From positions 341,640 through 405,639 of the forward strand of contig NZ_JAOQJN010000002.1 in the NCBI RefSeq assembly GCF_025567085.1: 64,000 bases of DNA, in the 5' to 3' direction. The translations under genes and the position numbers were made by a program. Positions within the stretch are counted from its first letter, which is position 1; each line of letters starts with the position of its first letter. The notes under the pieces were generated by a model that had not been told where the DNA came from, made no database searches, and was given only the letters and a program-made list of their open reading frames with translations. The DNA is from Bovifimicola ammoniilytica. GTDB lineage: Bacteria; Bacillota; Clostridia; Lachnospirales; Lachnospiraceae. Below, in pieces: positions 1 to 9,001 of this stretch.

Positions 1-1265
1 TCCTGTTTAAATGCAGCTATAAGGGCATCGCATTCTTCAGTAGACTTAAATATCAGTTTAAATGATGAATTCCCAAGAAGTACCCTGTTATAGTAATCTA
101 AATCAACCTCGGAATAATTCTGGATTGTGCCATCAGTTTTCTTAACTGACCATGCCCAGCTTATTGAATACGAAATAGACATTGGATAATTAGCAGAGTT
201 ATTAATTTCTTCATCACAGATATTCTGAATAGCTGTATCTTGTGTGGTATATATACTTAAACCGCCACTGTATAATACATTATATGCCTGAGTCTGCGTA
301 TATCCTTTCTGTTCCATAAGATCATTTAATATCTCATCTATTAATTCATCTACGAAATATGAATAAGGAGAAGAGGTAGATGTCTCTAAGTTGATTGACT
401 GTATTCTTGAATATACGTCATCAGCCATCGCTTCATCATATTCACTTTGTGTAATATGTCCATTTTTCTTCATATTATCAAGAACTTTTTTGCGACGTTT
501 TGCATTATCTTCAGGATGAGTTACAGGATTATATATTGATGGGTTCTGTGTTATTGCAGCTATAACAGCACTTTCTGAAATGTTTAATTCAGAAGCATTT
601 TTATTAAAATATCGTTTAGCTGCGGACTGAACACCAAGACAGTTAGAACCTAAGTTAATTGTATTAAGATAACTTTGAAGAATATAAGCTTTAGTTGTCG
701 TCTTTTCTAATTCAAGTGCTAAATATTGTTCCTGGAACTTACGTTTGAAAAGGGCAGCATTAGTAGATTCACGACCACCATCTTCAAAAACATTATTCTT
801 TAGAAGCTGCTGTGTAATTGTACTTGCACCTTCTGAAAGCCTTCCGGTTGTAAGTGCCATAAAGCCGGCACGGATAATACCTTTTACATCGATACCATTA
901 TGTTGTAGAAAACGTTCATCTTCGATATCAATAAATGCATATTGCAGACATTTAGGAATATCATCAATACTGACCTCCTGTCTGTTAGAACCGGATTTAA
1001 GGAGTGTGGTTGTAATATTTCCATCACTATCGTAAACAGTGGTAGAGTATCCTGTAGGTGTAACATTCAATGTTGACACATCAGGTGCATTGTCAATGAT
1101 ACCTTTAATCATTCCTAATCCTGTGAAACCTACTACAACTATAATGAGTACAATTGCATATAATACAAATTTTAAAGCTGTTATTAATATTGAAGTTACA
1201 CGTTTATTCTTCTTAGAAGCCAGATTACGGCGTTTGTCAGCAACTTCTTTATATCCAAAATTCAT
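1..1265 (-). CDS. Class A penicillin-binding protein, PBP1A type (N-terminal part, runs off the window)
   Basis: About 421 residues are visible; the gene continues past the left edge. It is a bifunctional peptidoglycan glycosyltransferase/transpeptidase acting at the outer face of the membrane. A basic N-terminus is followed by one membrane anchor (about residues 24-50) and a GT51 glycosyltransferase domain, seen in EDERFLQHNG (catalytic Glu region) and GASTITQQLLKN. The transpeptidase domain only begins before the edge, so its SxxK serine is not visible. The ATG at 1265 follows an AAGAGG ribosome-binding site. Family assignment is firm; the exact PBP subtype is inferred. Confidence 0.93.
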   Translation of the reverse strand, partial: MNFGYKEVADKRRNLASKKNKRVTSILITALKFVLYAIVLIIVVVGFTGLGMIKGIIDNAPDVSTLNVTPTGYSTTVYDSDGNITTTLLKSGSNRQEVSIDDIPKCLQYAFIDIEDERFLQHNGIDVKGIIRAGFMALTTGRLSEGASTITQQLLKNNVFEDGGRESTNAALFKRKFQEQYLALELEKTTTKAYILQSYLNTINLGSNCLGVQSAAKRYFNKNASELNISESAVIAAITQNPSIYNPVTHPEDNAKRRKKVLDNMKKNGHITQSEYDEAMADDVYSRIQSINLETSTSSPYSYFVDELIDEILNDLMEQKGYTQTQAYNVLYSGGLSIYTTQDTAIQNICDEEINNSANYPMSISYSISWAWSVKKTDGTIQNYSEVDLDYYNRVLLGNSSFKLIFKSTEECDALIAAFKQ

Positions 1266-1632
1266 TAAAAAACCTCTTTTCTAGAAATGTTAAAAACCAT
1301 TATGATTATACCAAAATTTAGGTATTTAATAAAGTTAAATATTTATTACATAAGTTATATTTATTATATAAGTAAGTTAAGTTCTGTTTATAACATAAAT
1401 ATGTCATATTTACAGGAAACTGAAAGTTGTGTTATATGTTACATAGTATTATTAAACATTTATATAAGATTTAATCAAATTTATTGAAAAAAAATAATAT
1501 ATAAGTTATATTAAGCTAATGATATGTCTTAAACTATATCAGAATGTAAAAAAAGATGATGTGAATTGACAATCATCAAAATAATTATTTAAAAAATATG
1601 AGAAAAAATATAAGACAGATGAGGTAAAAACT
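1266..1632. other. Divergent intergenic region, AT-rich
   Basis: The spacer between the divergent PBP and yigZ genes is very AT-rich. The only recognisable signal is a possible yigZ promoter: TTGACA at 1566-1571 with a poor -10 (TTAAAA, about 1589). The short open frame at 1287-1487 has no ribosome-binding site and a low-complexity Ile/Tyr-rich translation, so it is not called. Confidence 0.4.
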
Positions 1633-2268
1633 TTGGAAAGAATCATTATAAAAGATGGAACAGGAGAAATAGTCGAGAAGAAATCAAGGTTTATTGCAAA
1701 TGTTAAAGCTGTTAAAAGTGAGGAAGAAGCAATAGCATTTATAAATGAAATTAAGAAGAAATATTGGGATGCAAGACATAATTGTATGGCATATGTAGTT
1801 GACGGCATACAGAGATTCAGTGATGATGGGGAACCGTCAGGAACAGCGGGAAAACCCATATTAGATGTAATTACGGGAAGAGAACTTACTAATGCAGTTA
1901 TTGTGGTTACCAGATACTTTGGAGGTGTATTATTAGGAACCGGAGGATTAGTACGAGCTTATCAGAAAGCAAGTATAGAAGCACTTGAAGATGCTGTGAT
2001 AGCAGAAAAGAAACAGGGAAAGGAATTTAGTATCATAACAGATTATACGGGACTTGGTAAGATTCAATATATTGCAGCAAATGAGAAAGTTAATATTATG
2101 GACACACTGTATACGGATAATGTAAATATAATTATTGTGTGTGACAGTGAGAAATATGAAGCATTTACGAAAAAAGTAATTGAAGTAACGGCAGGAAAAG
2201 TGAATATAACAAAAGCAGAGGATGTAGTATTCTATGAAACAAAAACTTGCATACAGATTGTTGATTAA
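1633..2268 (+). CDS. yigZ: YigZ/IMPACT family protein (UPF0029)
   Basis: 211 residues, the usual length for bacterial YigZ. The N-terminal UPF0029 domain carries the family core around residues 45-95 (DARHNCMAYV, SDDGEPSGTAGKPIL, VVTRYFGG); a ferredoxin-fold DUF1949-like C-terminal domain follows. The family is linked to translation stress (eukaryotic IMPACT/Yih1 relatives), but the bacterial role is not settled. The start is a TTG preceded by GAGGT at 1621-1625; no in-frame ATG lies close upstream. It is monocistronic, ending in a hairpin terminator that overlaps its stop codon. Confidence 0.9.
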   Translation: MERIIIKDGTGEIVEKKSRFIANVKAVKSEEEAIAFINEIKKKYWDARHNCMAYVVDGIQRFSDDGEPSGTAGKPILDVITGRELTNAVIVVTRYFGGVLLGTGGLVRAYQKASIEALEDAVIAEKKQGKEFSIITDYTGLGKIQYIAANEKVNIMDTLYTDNVNIIIVCDSEKYEAFTKKVIEVTAGKVNITKAEDVVFYETKTCIQIVD

Positions 2269-2288
2269 CGTCTGTATGCAAGTTTTTC
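2241..2288. terminator. Bidirectional intrinsic terminator between yigZ and typA
   Basis: Two 16-nt arms (2241-2256 and 2272-2287) are perfectly complementary around a 15-nt loop that contains the yigZ stop codon. The right arm runs into TTTTTCTATTTT, and the left arm starts with an A-run, so it can end both convergent transcripts. Confidence 0.85.
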
Positions 2289-2338
2289 TATTTTATAGGA
2301 TTTTATATATCGATAAAATTTTATATATGACAAATTAA

Positions 2339-4177
2339 TTAAGAGTTTTTCTTATTAAATGCAGCACGTTTTCTAAGAGTAGGATCAAGGATTTTCTTTC
2401 GGATTCTTAAACTCTTAGGTGTAACTTCAAGTAATTCGTCAGTATCAATGAATTCAAGGCACTGCTCAAGACTTAAATCTCTCTTTGGTGAGAGTTTAAG
2501 GGCATCATCTGAACCTGAAGCACGGGTATTAGTAAGCTGCTTTCTCTTACATACGTTAACTTCGACATCATCAGTTTTACCATTTTGACCAACAACCATA
2601 CCTGAGTACACTTTTTCACCAGGACCAATGAAGAGTGTACCACGCTCCTGGGCATTATATAATCCGTAAGTTATAGCTTCACCGGCTTCAAATGCTATTA
2701 ATGAACCCTGTTTTCTATATTGGATATCACCTTTATAAGGACCATATCCGTTAAATATTGTATTAATGATACCATTACCTTTAGTATCTGTCATAAATTC
2801 TCCACGATATCCGATTAAGCCTCTGGCAGGAATAGAGAACTCAAGTCTTGTATACCCGCCATTAGCAGTAGACATAGAAAGAAGTTCACCTTTACGTTCA
2901 CTTAACTTCTGGATAATTGAACCTGAGAATTCCTCAGGAACATCAATGTAAGCTAATTCCATTGGTTCAAGTCTTTTACCATTTTCATCTGTCTTATATA
3001 GAACTTCGGCTTTACTCACAGAGAATTCATAACCTTCACGTCTCATATTCTCAATAAGAACTGATAAATGCAATTCTCCACGTCCCGATACTTTGTAGCT
3101 TTCAGTTGTATCTGTTTCTTCAACTCTAAGACTTACGTCTGTATTAAGCTCACGGAACAATCTGTCTCTTAAATGTCTTGATGTTACATATTTACCTTCA
3201 AGACCTGCAAGTGGACTGTCATTAACGTTAAATTGCATAGAAATAGTAGGTTCTGATATCTTCTGGAAAGGTATAGCTACAGGATTCTCAGGTGAACATA
3301 TTGTATCTCCAATATGAATATCTGCAATACCGGAAATTGCTACGATAGAACCAACAGCAGCTTCTGTAACCTCAACTTTGTTAAGACCTTCGAATTCATA
3401 TAATTTACTGATTTTAACACGTTTTCTATAATCAGGATCATGATGGTTAACAATAACAACATCCTGATTAACTTTTAATTTACCATTATCAACCTTACCG
3501 ACACCGATACGCCCAACATACTCATTATAGTCTATAGTACTTATAAGAACCTGTGTATCAGCATCAGGATCTCCCTCTGGAGCAGGAATGTAATTAATAA
3601 TTGTCTCAAATAATGGATCCATATTCTTTGGAGAATCGTCTAATTCAAGTATGGTATAACCTGATTTAGCAGACGCATATACGAATGGGCAGTCAAGCTG
3701 TTCATCAGAAGCATCAAGTTCAATAAATAATTCAAGAACTTCATCAATAACTTCAGCAGGACGCGCTTCAGGTCTGTCAATTTTATTTATACATACAATA
3801 ACAGGCAAGTTAAGTTCTAATGCTTTTTTAAGAACGAATTTTGTCTGAGGCATAGCACCTTCAAAAGCATCAACAACTAAAACAACACCATTAACCATTT
3901 TAAGTACACGCTCAACCTCACCGCCGAAGTCTGCATGTCCTGGAGTATCAATAATATTAATTTTAATACCTTTATAATTAACAGCTGTATTTTTTGAAAG
4001 AATAGTAATACCACGTTCTCTTTCAATATCATTTGAGTCCATGACTCTTTCGGCTACTTCCTGATTTTCACGGAAAGTACCGCTTTGTTTTAATAACTGG
4101 TCAACTAATGTTGTTTTACCGTGGTCAACATGGGCTATAATTGCGATATTTCTGACATCTTCTCTTTTTATTTTCAT
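2339..4177 (-). CDS. typA: Ribosome-associated translational GTPase TypA/BipA
   Basis: 612 residues, full family length. EF-Tu/EF-G-like GTPase domain: G1 AHVDHGKTTL near residue 16, G2 RGITI, G3 DTPGHADFGG, G4 NKID. The beta-barrel domain II, EF-G-like domains and the BipA-specific C-terminal domain follow. It works on the ribosome in 50S assembly and stress or low-temperature growth. The ATG at 4177 follows an AAAGGAATG region. It is convergent with yigZ and monocistronic. No unusual residues were seen. Confidence 0.97.
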   Translation of the reverse strand: MKIKREDVRNIAIIAHVDHGKTTLVDQLLKQSGTFRENQEVAERVMDSNDIERERGITILSKNTAVNYKGIKINIIDTPGHADFGGEVERVLKMVNGVVLVVDAFEGAMPQTKFVLKKALELNLPVIVCINKIDRPEARPAEVIDEVLELFIELDASDEQLDCPFVYASAKSGYTILELDDSPKNMDPLFETIINYIPAPEGDPDADTQVLISTIDYNEYVGRIGVGKVDNGKLKVNQDVVIVNHHDPDYRKRVKISKLYEFEGLNKVEVTEAAVGSIVAISGIADIHIGDTICSPENPVAIPFQKISEPTISMQFNVNDSPLAGLEGKYVTSRHLRDRLFRELNTDVSLRVEETDTTESYKVSGRGELHLSVLIENMRREGYEFSVSKAEVLYKTDENGKRLEPMELAYIDVPEEFSGSIIQKLSERKGELLSMSTANGGYTRLEFSIPARGLIGYRGEFMTDTKGNGIINTIFNGYGPYKGDIQYRKQGSLIAFEAGEAITYGLYNAQERGTLFIGPGEKVYSGMVVGQNGKTDDVEVNVCKRKQLTNTRASGSDDALKLSPKRDLSLEQCLEFIDTDELLEVTPKSLRIRKKILDPTLRKRAAFNKKNS

Positions 4178-4700
4178 AAAAAATTGTCATTCCTTTCTTA
4201 GTTTTCTCCATAATCAGTTGTATGTAAAATTAGTGCTGCAAAATATATATTTTACAATAACCTGCTTTATCATACTTTGTAAGTATATGGAAAATAGGAT
4301 AAAATTTACACGTTAAAACGCATATCTTAACAAGTTTAACACAATATTAAAAAATTTCAAGAAAAATAGAGAAAAAACGTCAATTTGCCATATATGGCGG
4401 ATATAAATATATTATTCTGTACATTTTTACTATATTATATGGAAATAATATTTTTAAAGATTGCACTGACGAGGTCTGGTAAATAATATATCTCTAAGGT
4501 AAAATGTTTAATAGTAATCGTTCATAAATAAAATAATATAAAATCTTCTTAAAATGTCAGTTTATGTCGAACGAAAATGTCGTAAATTAATAAAAAAACA
4601 TAGAAAAATGTAATTGACCCAGTTATAATATATAAATATAGTTTTGTGGTTTTTATATATGTGTTTATGAATACATTAAAAATTAAATGGAGGCATCGAT
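4178..4700. other. Divergent intergenic region upstream of typA and the response regulator
   Basis: 523 nt, very AT-rich. Apart from the response-regulator promoter listed separately, I see no convincing gene, hairpin or repeat. Confidence 0.4.
4614..4642 (+). promoter_or_regulatory. Sigma-A-type promoter for the response regulator gene
   Basis: TTGACC (4614-4619), 17-nt spacer, TATAGT (4637-4642). The predicted transcript starts about 50 nt before the GTG start codon. Confidence 0.6.
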
Positions 4701-5345
4701 GTGTGTAATGTAGAAAAAAATGAATTCTTCGAATTTACAAACAGTACTATAAGTTCTTTGAAATTTATGAATAAACTCGTTGAGAAAATAGAAAAACACA
4801 GTGATAAAGATATCGAGAGCGTTCAATGTATAGAATCATTGAGAGATAATATAGATATTTTGAAGAAACAGATAGAAGAAATAAAAGAGAGATTTATATT
4901 GCTTCATATGAATATGCATATGTCAAATTTTAAATTATTTACGGAAGCATTTACAATGAAAGAGACGAAAGTCCTGATAGTAGATGATAATGAAATAAAT
5001 AATTATGTTTTAGAGCAGATGTTAAAAAGATTTGATATTGATGTAGATATAGCTAAGAGTGGTGAAGAGGCAATTGATAAATTTATGGTAAATGAATATG
5101 ACCTTGTCTTTATGGATTATTTACTGCCGCCAGGAATTGATGGTATTGAAACTGTAAGAAGAATAAGAAATTTAAACGAAAGAGGAAAGAAGCAGTTTAT
5201 TATTGGACTTACCGCTAACACTATGGAAGAATTCCAAAAAGGTCTGAATGAGAATAATGTAGAGCTAATTTTATTAAAACCAATTAAATTCCAGCAGATG
5301 GCAGTAATTCTGCAGAAAGAATTACCTGATAAGGTTATAAGATAA
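4701..5345 (+). CDS. Stand-alone response regulator with helical N-terminal extension
   Basis: 214 residues. Residues 1-85 are charged, helix-rich and unlike any domain I recognise; residues about 90-210 form a receiver domain: VDDNE acidic pocket, phospho-acceptor Asp in VFMDYLL, Thr in GLTANT, Lys in LLKPI. No DNA-binding or enzymatic output domain follows, so it may act by protein contact, like receiver modules of hybrid kinases. The GTG start is chosen because GGAGG at 4689-4693 is well spaced and the nearby ATG at 4699 hits a stop at once. No histidine kinase is adjacent. Confidence 0.8.
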   Translation: MCNVEKNEFFEFTNSTISSLKFMNKLVEKIEKHSDKDIESVQCIESLRDNIDILKKQIEEIKERFILLHMNMHMSNFKLFTEAFTMKETKVLIVDDNEINNYVLEQMLKRFDIDVDIAKSGEEAIDKFMVNEYDLVFMDYLLPPGIDGIETVRRIRNLNERGKKQFIIGLTANTMEEFQKGLNENNVELILLKPIKFQQMAVILQKELPDKVIR

Positions 5346-5443
5346 AGGATAAAATTATAAAATCACTATGTAAAATATTCTGAAAATATGTTAAATGAGA
5401 AAATACTGTAAGTTAAGTTGAATAAGAATTATGGCTTAAAAAC

Positions 5444-5472
5444 TTTACAGATGGAAATCATTAAAGTATAAT
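5444..5472 (+). promoter_or_regulatory. Promoter of icd
   Basis: TTTACA (5444-5449), 17-nt spacer, consensus TATAAT (5467-5472), 33 nt before the icd start codon. Confidence 0.7.
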
Positions 5473-5505
5473 ACGATTATTAATTTATAAATTGGAGGTA
5501 CAACG

Positions 5506-6714
5506 ATGTCTAAAATTAAGATGACAACACCATTAGTTGAGATGGACGGGGACGAAATGACAAGAATCCTCTGGAAAATGATTAAAGAGGAGTTACTTAG
5601 CCCTTTTATTGAATTAAATACAGAGTACTATGACCTTGGACTTGAACACAGAAATGAAACAGATGACAAGGTTACAGTTGAATCAGCAGAAGCAACAAAG
5701 AAATATGGTGTAGCTGTTAAATGTGCTACAATTACACCAAATGCAGCAAGAATGGACGAATATAATCTTAAAGAAATGTGGAAGAGTCCAAACGGAACAA
5801 TCAGAGCAATTCTTGACGGAACTGTATTCAGAGCACCAATTATAGTAAAAGGTATTGAGCCATGCGTTAAGAACTGGAAGAAGCCTATTACAATTGCAAG
5901 ACATGCTTATGGTGATGTATATAAGGCAACAGAGATGAAAGTACCTGGTGCTGGTAAAGCTGAATTAGTATTTACTGATGAAAATGGTAATGAGACAAGA
6001 GAATTAATACATAATTTCAAAGGTGCAGGCGTTATTCAGGGACAGCATAACTTAAATGATTCTATTGAAAGTTTTGCAAGAAGCTGTTTCACATATGCAC
6101 TTGCAACTAAACAGGACTTATGGTTTGCTACAAAGGATACAATTTCTAAGAAATATGACCATACATTTAAGGATATTTTCAATGAAATATTTGAAGCAGA
6201 ATATGCTGACAAATTTAATGAAGCAGGAATTACATATTTCTATACATTAATAGATGATGCGGTAGCAAGAGTAATGAAGTCTGAGGGTGGTTACATCTGG
6301 GCATGTAAGAATTATGATGGTGATGTTATGAGTGATATGGTATCATCAGCATTTGGTTCACTTGCAATGATGACTTCGGTTTTAGTATCTCCTGATGGAT
6401 ATTATGAATATGAAGCTGCACATGGTACAGTACAGAGACATTATTACAAACATCTTAAAGGCGAAGAGACATCTACAAACTCAGTAGCAACTATATTTGC
6501 ATGGACAGGTGCTCTTAGAAAACGTGGCGAATTAGATGGCAATAAAGAGTTAATGGAATTCGCTGATAAGCTTGAGAAGGCTTGTATTAAGACTATTGAA
6601 GATGGAAAGATGACTAAGGACTTAGCTCTTATAACTACAATAGAGAATCCAACAGTTCTTAACAGCGAGAACTTCATTAAGGCAATTCGTGAAACTTTAG
6701 AAGGAATGTGTTAA
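5506..6714 (+). CDS. icd: NADP-dependent isocitrate dehydrogenase, type II
   Basis: 402 residues. Converts isocitrate to 2-oxoglutarate and CO2 with NADP. The N-terminal TPLVEMDGDEMTR motif and the overall length match the eukaryote-like homodimeric type II family rather than the E. coli type. The ATG follows TTGGAGGT at ideal spacing. A DUF1653 gene starts 3 nt after its stop, so the two are probably cotranscribed. A candidate citrate synthase lies about 2.3 kb downstream; together they could feed glutamate synthesis through an incomplete TCA branch (no aconitase gene is in the window). Confidence 0.96.
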   Translation: MSKIKMTTPLVEMDGDEMTRILWKMIKEELLSPFIELNTEYYDLGLEHRNETDDKVTVESAEATKKYGVAVKCATITPNAARMDEYNLKEMWKSPNGTIRAILDGTVFRAPIIVKGIEPCVKNWKKPITIARHAYGDVYKATEMKVPGAGKAELVFTDENGNETRELIHNFKGAGVIQGQHNLNDSIESFARSCFTYALATKQDLWFATKDTISKKYDHTFKDIFNEIFEAEYADKFNEAGITYFYTLIDDAVARVMKSEGGYIWACKNYDGDVMSDMVSSAFGSLAMMTSVLVSPDGYYEYEAAHGTVQRHYYKHLKGEETSTNSVATIFAWTGALRKRGELDGNKELMEFADKLEKACIKTIEDGKMTKDLALITTIENPTVLNSENFIKAIRETLEGMC

Positions 6715-6717
6715 TAG

Positions 6718-7299
6718 ATGAAAGAAGCAGAAAGGGTTATATATCCGGGACAGATATATAGGCATTTCAAAGGGAATTTATATCAGATAGTTACAGTTGC
6801 CATTCATTCAGAAAGTGGTGAGAAACTGGTAATATACCAGAAATTATATGGAGATTATGCAGTTCATGCAAGACCATATGATATGTTCCTTAGTGAAGTG
6901 GACAGACAGAAATATCCGGATATTAAACAGAAATATCGTTTTGAATTAGTTGATAATGAGATAAAATCTAATCAGAATGTAGATGCCGGCATAAAAGAAA
7001 GTATTAATCTTACAGACGATATAATTATAAATGATACTTTGAATACTGATAATATAGAGTCTGTTGATTCAGAAGAAAGTGCAGATAAGAGACTTATTAA
7101 ATTCTTAGATGCAGATACTTTTGAAGAGAAAAGAAGAGTGCTTATAAATATTAAAGATGGCATTACAGACAGACTGATAGACGATATGGCAGCAGCGATT
7201 GATGTTACAGTTGATGAGGGTGATATCGATACAAGATTTATGAGCCTTTTAAACTGTATTAATACAAGAGCGAAATACGAAGTAAACAGATTAAGATAA
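6718..7299 (+). CDS. DUF1653 domain protein
   Basis: 193 residues. Residues about 7-65 match the DUF1653 pattern (YPGQIYRHFKGNLYQIV, VIYQKLYGD, ARPYDMF), a small beta domain of unknown function. The rest is acidic and looks helical at the end, with no family I know. It starts 3 nt after the icd stop codon without a clear own ribosome-binding site, which suggests translational coupling. Function unknown. Confidence 0.75.
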   Translation: MKEAERVIYPGQIYRHFKGNLYQIVTVAIHSESGEKLVIYQKLYGDYAVHARPYDMFLSEVDRQKYPDIKQKYRFELVDNEIKSNQNVDAGIKESINLTDDIIINDTLNTDNIESVDSEESADKRLIKFLDADTFEEKRRVLINIKDGITDRLIDDMAAAIDVTVDEGDIDTRFMSLLNCINTRAKYEVNRLR

Positions 7300-7665
7300 G
7301 GTTTAATATTTATCATTTTTATGCAATGGCAATATAATATTATTGTAATGTCAATATTTATGTTGCTATTGCGTAAACATAAAGCTTATGGAGTAAATAC
7401 AAATGTCTAAAGAGCAAAAGCAGAGATTTGAAAAAGTAGTTAGTTAAATATAAATGCAGAGGCATATATTAATTTAAGATTATATAGTCTCTGCATTTTT
7501 ATATATATATTTTAAATTTATAATTCTGGTCATATAGTTCTAATGCTAAATATCTATGGATAATACCTGTCAGGTAAAAAGCATTAAATTGTCTATGTAT
7601 TTCAGTAACGTTGTCTTTATTTGTTCAGGTGCAAAATCAAATACCTCACACGATTGATCCTTCTG
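7300..7665. other. Convergent intergenic region with two hairpins and a tiny ORF
   Basis: An imperfect hairpin (about 7321-7376, GCAATGGCAA pairing with TTGCTATTGC) follows the DUF1653 gene. A 14-codon ORF at 7403-7447 has a weak upstream GGAG; I do not claim it as a gene. The stretch 7501-7665 is featureless AT-rich sequence. Confidence 0.35.
7452..7500. terminator. Intrinsic terminator
   Basis: AAATGCAGAG (7452-7461) pairs perfectly with CTCTGCATTT (7489-7498), followed by T-rich sequence. It lies between the convergent DUF1653 and carbamate kinase genes. Confidence 0.6.
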
Positions 7666-8607
7666 TTAGCTTATTATAGTTCCGACTTTACCGCGGATAC
7701 CAGCCTTAGCTTTCTCAAGGTTAGTAATAACTGCCTTACGACCTTTCTTAGCTACTACGAAGTTAAGAGCAGCCTGAATCTTAGGAAGTGTTGTAATGGC
7801 ATCAAGCTTATTATCTTCAATTAATGAGTTAGCTTCTTCAATACTTAATTCCTTAAGTTCAGTAGAAGTACCATTCTCATCTGTTATTGTTACATAATCA
7901 TTTGATGTAAGTATAAGAAGTTCTGATGCATCAATCATATCAGCTAATTTAGCAGCAGTATAATCTTTCTCTATAACTGCACTTGCACCCTTTAATCCCT
8001 GTGTCTGGTCAAGAACAGGAATACCACCGCCACCTGCAGCAATTACTAACTGGTTAGCATCAACTAATGCCTTAATAGCATCAATTTCATATATATCGAT
8101 AGGCTGTGGAGAAGCGATAATTCTACGATAACCTTTACCCTCAGAACTTTCTTCGTATGTTACATAGTTACCTTTATGTTCTTCTAAATCAGCTTCCTCT
8201 TTAGTCATATAACGACCGATAACCTTAGTTGGATTGTGGAAAGCTTTATCAAAAGGATCAACTCTTACCTGTGTAATAATAGTAGAAACAGGTTTGTAAA
8301 TACCACGATTAAGTAATTCTGTTCGGATTGCATTCTGTAAATCAAAGCCTATGTATCCCTGGCTCATAGCACCACATACAGACATAGGAGCAACAGTATA
8401 TTTAGAATCTAAACGGCTGAACTCTGTCATAGCTGTCTGAATCATTCCGACCTGTGGTCCGTTACTGTGAGTTATTACAACTTCATATTTTTCTTCTACT
8501 AAATCAGCAATAGCTTTAGCAGCCTTTTTAACATTTTCCTGCTGCTTAGGAAATGTATCACCGAATGCGTTACGTCCAAGTGCAACGACTATCTTTTTAT
8601 TTTCCAT
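7666..8607 (-). CDS. arcC: Carbamate kinase
   Basis: 313 residues, normal length for the amino acid kinase family. Interconverts carbamoyl phosphate + ADP with carbamate + ATP, usually the ATP-yielding last step of arginine or purine fermentation. Family signatures: VVALGRNAFGD at the N-terminus, HSNGPQVG, VIAAGGGGIPV, and the EKDYTAAKLA nucleotide region. The ATG at 8607 follows GGAGGT. No arginine deiminase or ornithine carbamoyltransferase is adjacent, so the source of carbamoyl phosphate is not shown here. Confidence 0.95.
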   Translation of the reverse strand: MENKKIVVALGRNAFGDTFPKQQENVKKAAKAIADLVEEKYEVVITHSNGPQVGMIQTAMTEFSRLDSKYTVAPMSVCGAMSQGYIGFDLQNAIRTELLNRGIYKPVSTIITQVRVDPFDKAFHNPTKVIGRYMTKEEADLEEHKGNYVTYEESSEGKGYRRIIASPQPIDIYEIDAIKALVDANQLVIAAGGGGIPVLDQTQGLKGASAVIEKDYTAAKLADMIDASELLILTSNDYVTITDENGTSTELKELSIEEANSLIEDNKLDAITTLPKIQAALNFVVAKKGRKAVITNLEKAKAGIRGKVGTIIS

Positions 8608-9001
8608 AAATTACCTCCGAATTAGAGCATATTTTATATGATAGATAATGTGAAATGGAATATTTCACAAACGCTCATTTAATATGATAATTATAAGGTA
8701 AATAGCCCAAAAAAACAAGCAGAATTAAAATAAGTAGGAGAAAAGATGTCAGACAATAATAAAAAAAACAACAAGAAATCTGATAAAATGTGTATAACTA
8801 TGTGGAAAGTGTGGAAAACCATAGATTAATGTTGCGAAGAGTCAAAAAATACAGATGTATTTACTAAAAAGAATAAAATAATTTGGATAATAGTTATGGA
8901 AAAATTTATGTTGACATAAAATGTATTATTGTATACAATGATACAGAAGTACGATAATACAAAATAAAAAAATATCAGGTATTATCAGGACGGAGGAAGA
9001 A
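8608..9001. other. Divergent intergenic region with one small ORF
   Basis: Contains the promoter/operator listed next. A 27-codon ORF at 8746-8829 (MSDNNKKNNKKSDKMC...) has AGGAG at good spacing and could be a small peptide gene, but its Lys/Asn-rich composition is what AT-rich DNA gives by chance. The rest shows nothing. Confidence 0.35.
8911..8944 (+). promoter_or_regulatory. Promoter with overlapping GntR-type operator
   Basis: TTGACA (8911-8916), 17-nt spacer, TACAAT (8934-8939). A 22-nt palindrome at 8923-8944 with one mismatched pair has ATTGTATACAAT at its centre, which fits the TNGTNNNACNA half-site style of FadR-subfamily GntR repressors. It covers the -10, so binding should repress. 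The GntR gene is the second gene of the operon, so autoregulation is likely. Confidence 0.7.

Noticed and set aside
1287..1487. 66-codon plus-strand frame in the PBP-yigZ spacer
   Set aside because: Low-complexity Ile/Tyr composition and no ribosome-binding site.
7621..7824. 67-codon plus-strand frame overlapping the end of arcC
   Set aside because: Mostly antisense to arcC and without a ribosome-binding site.
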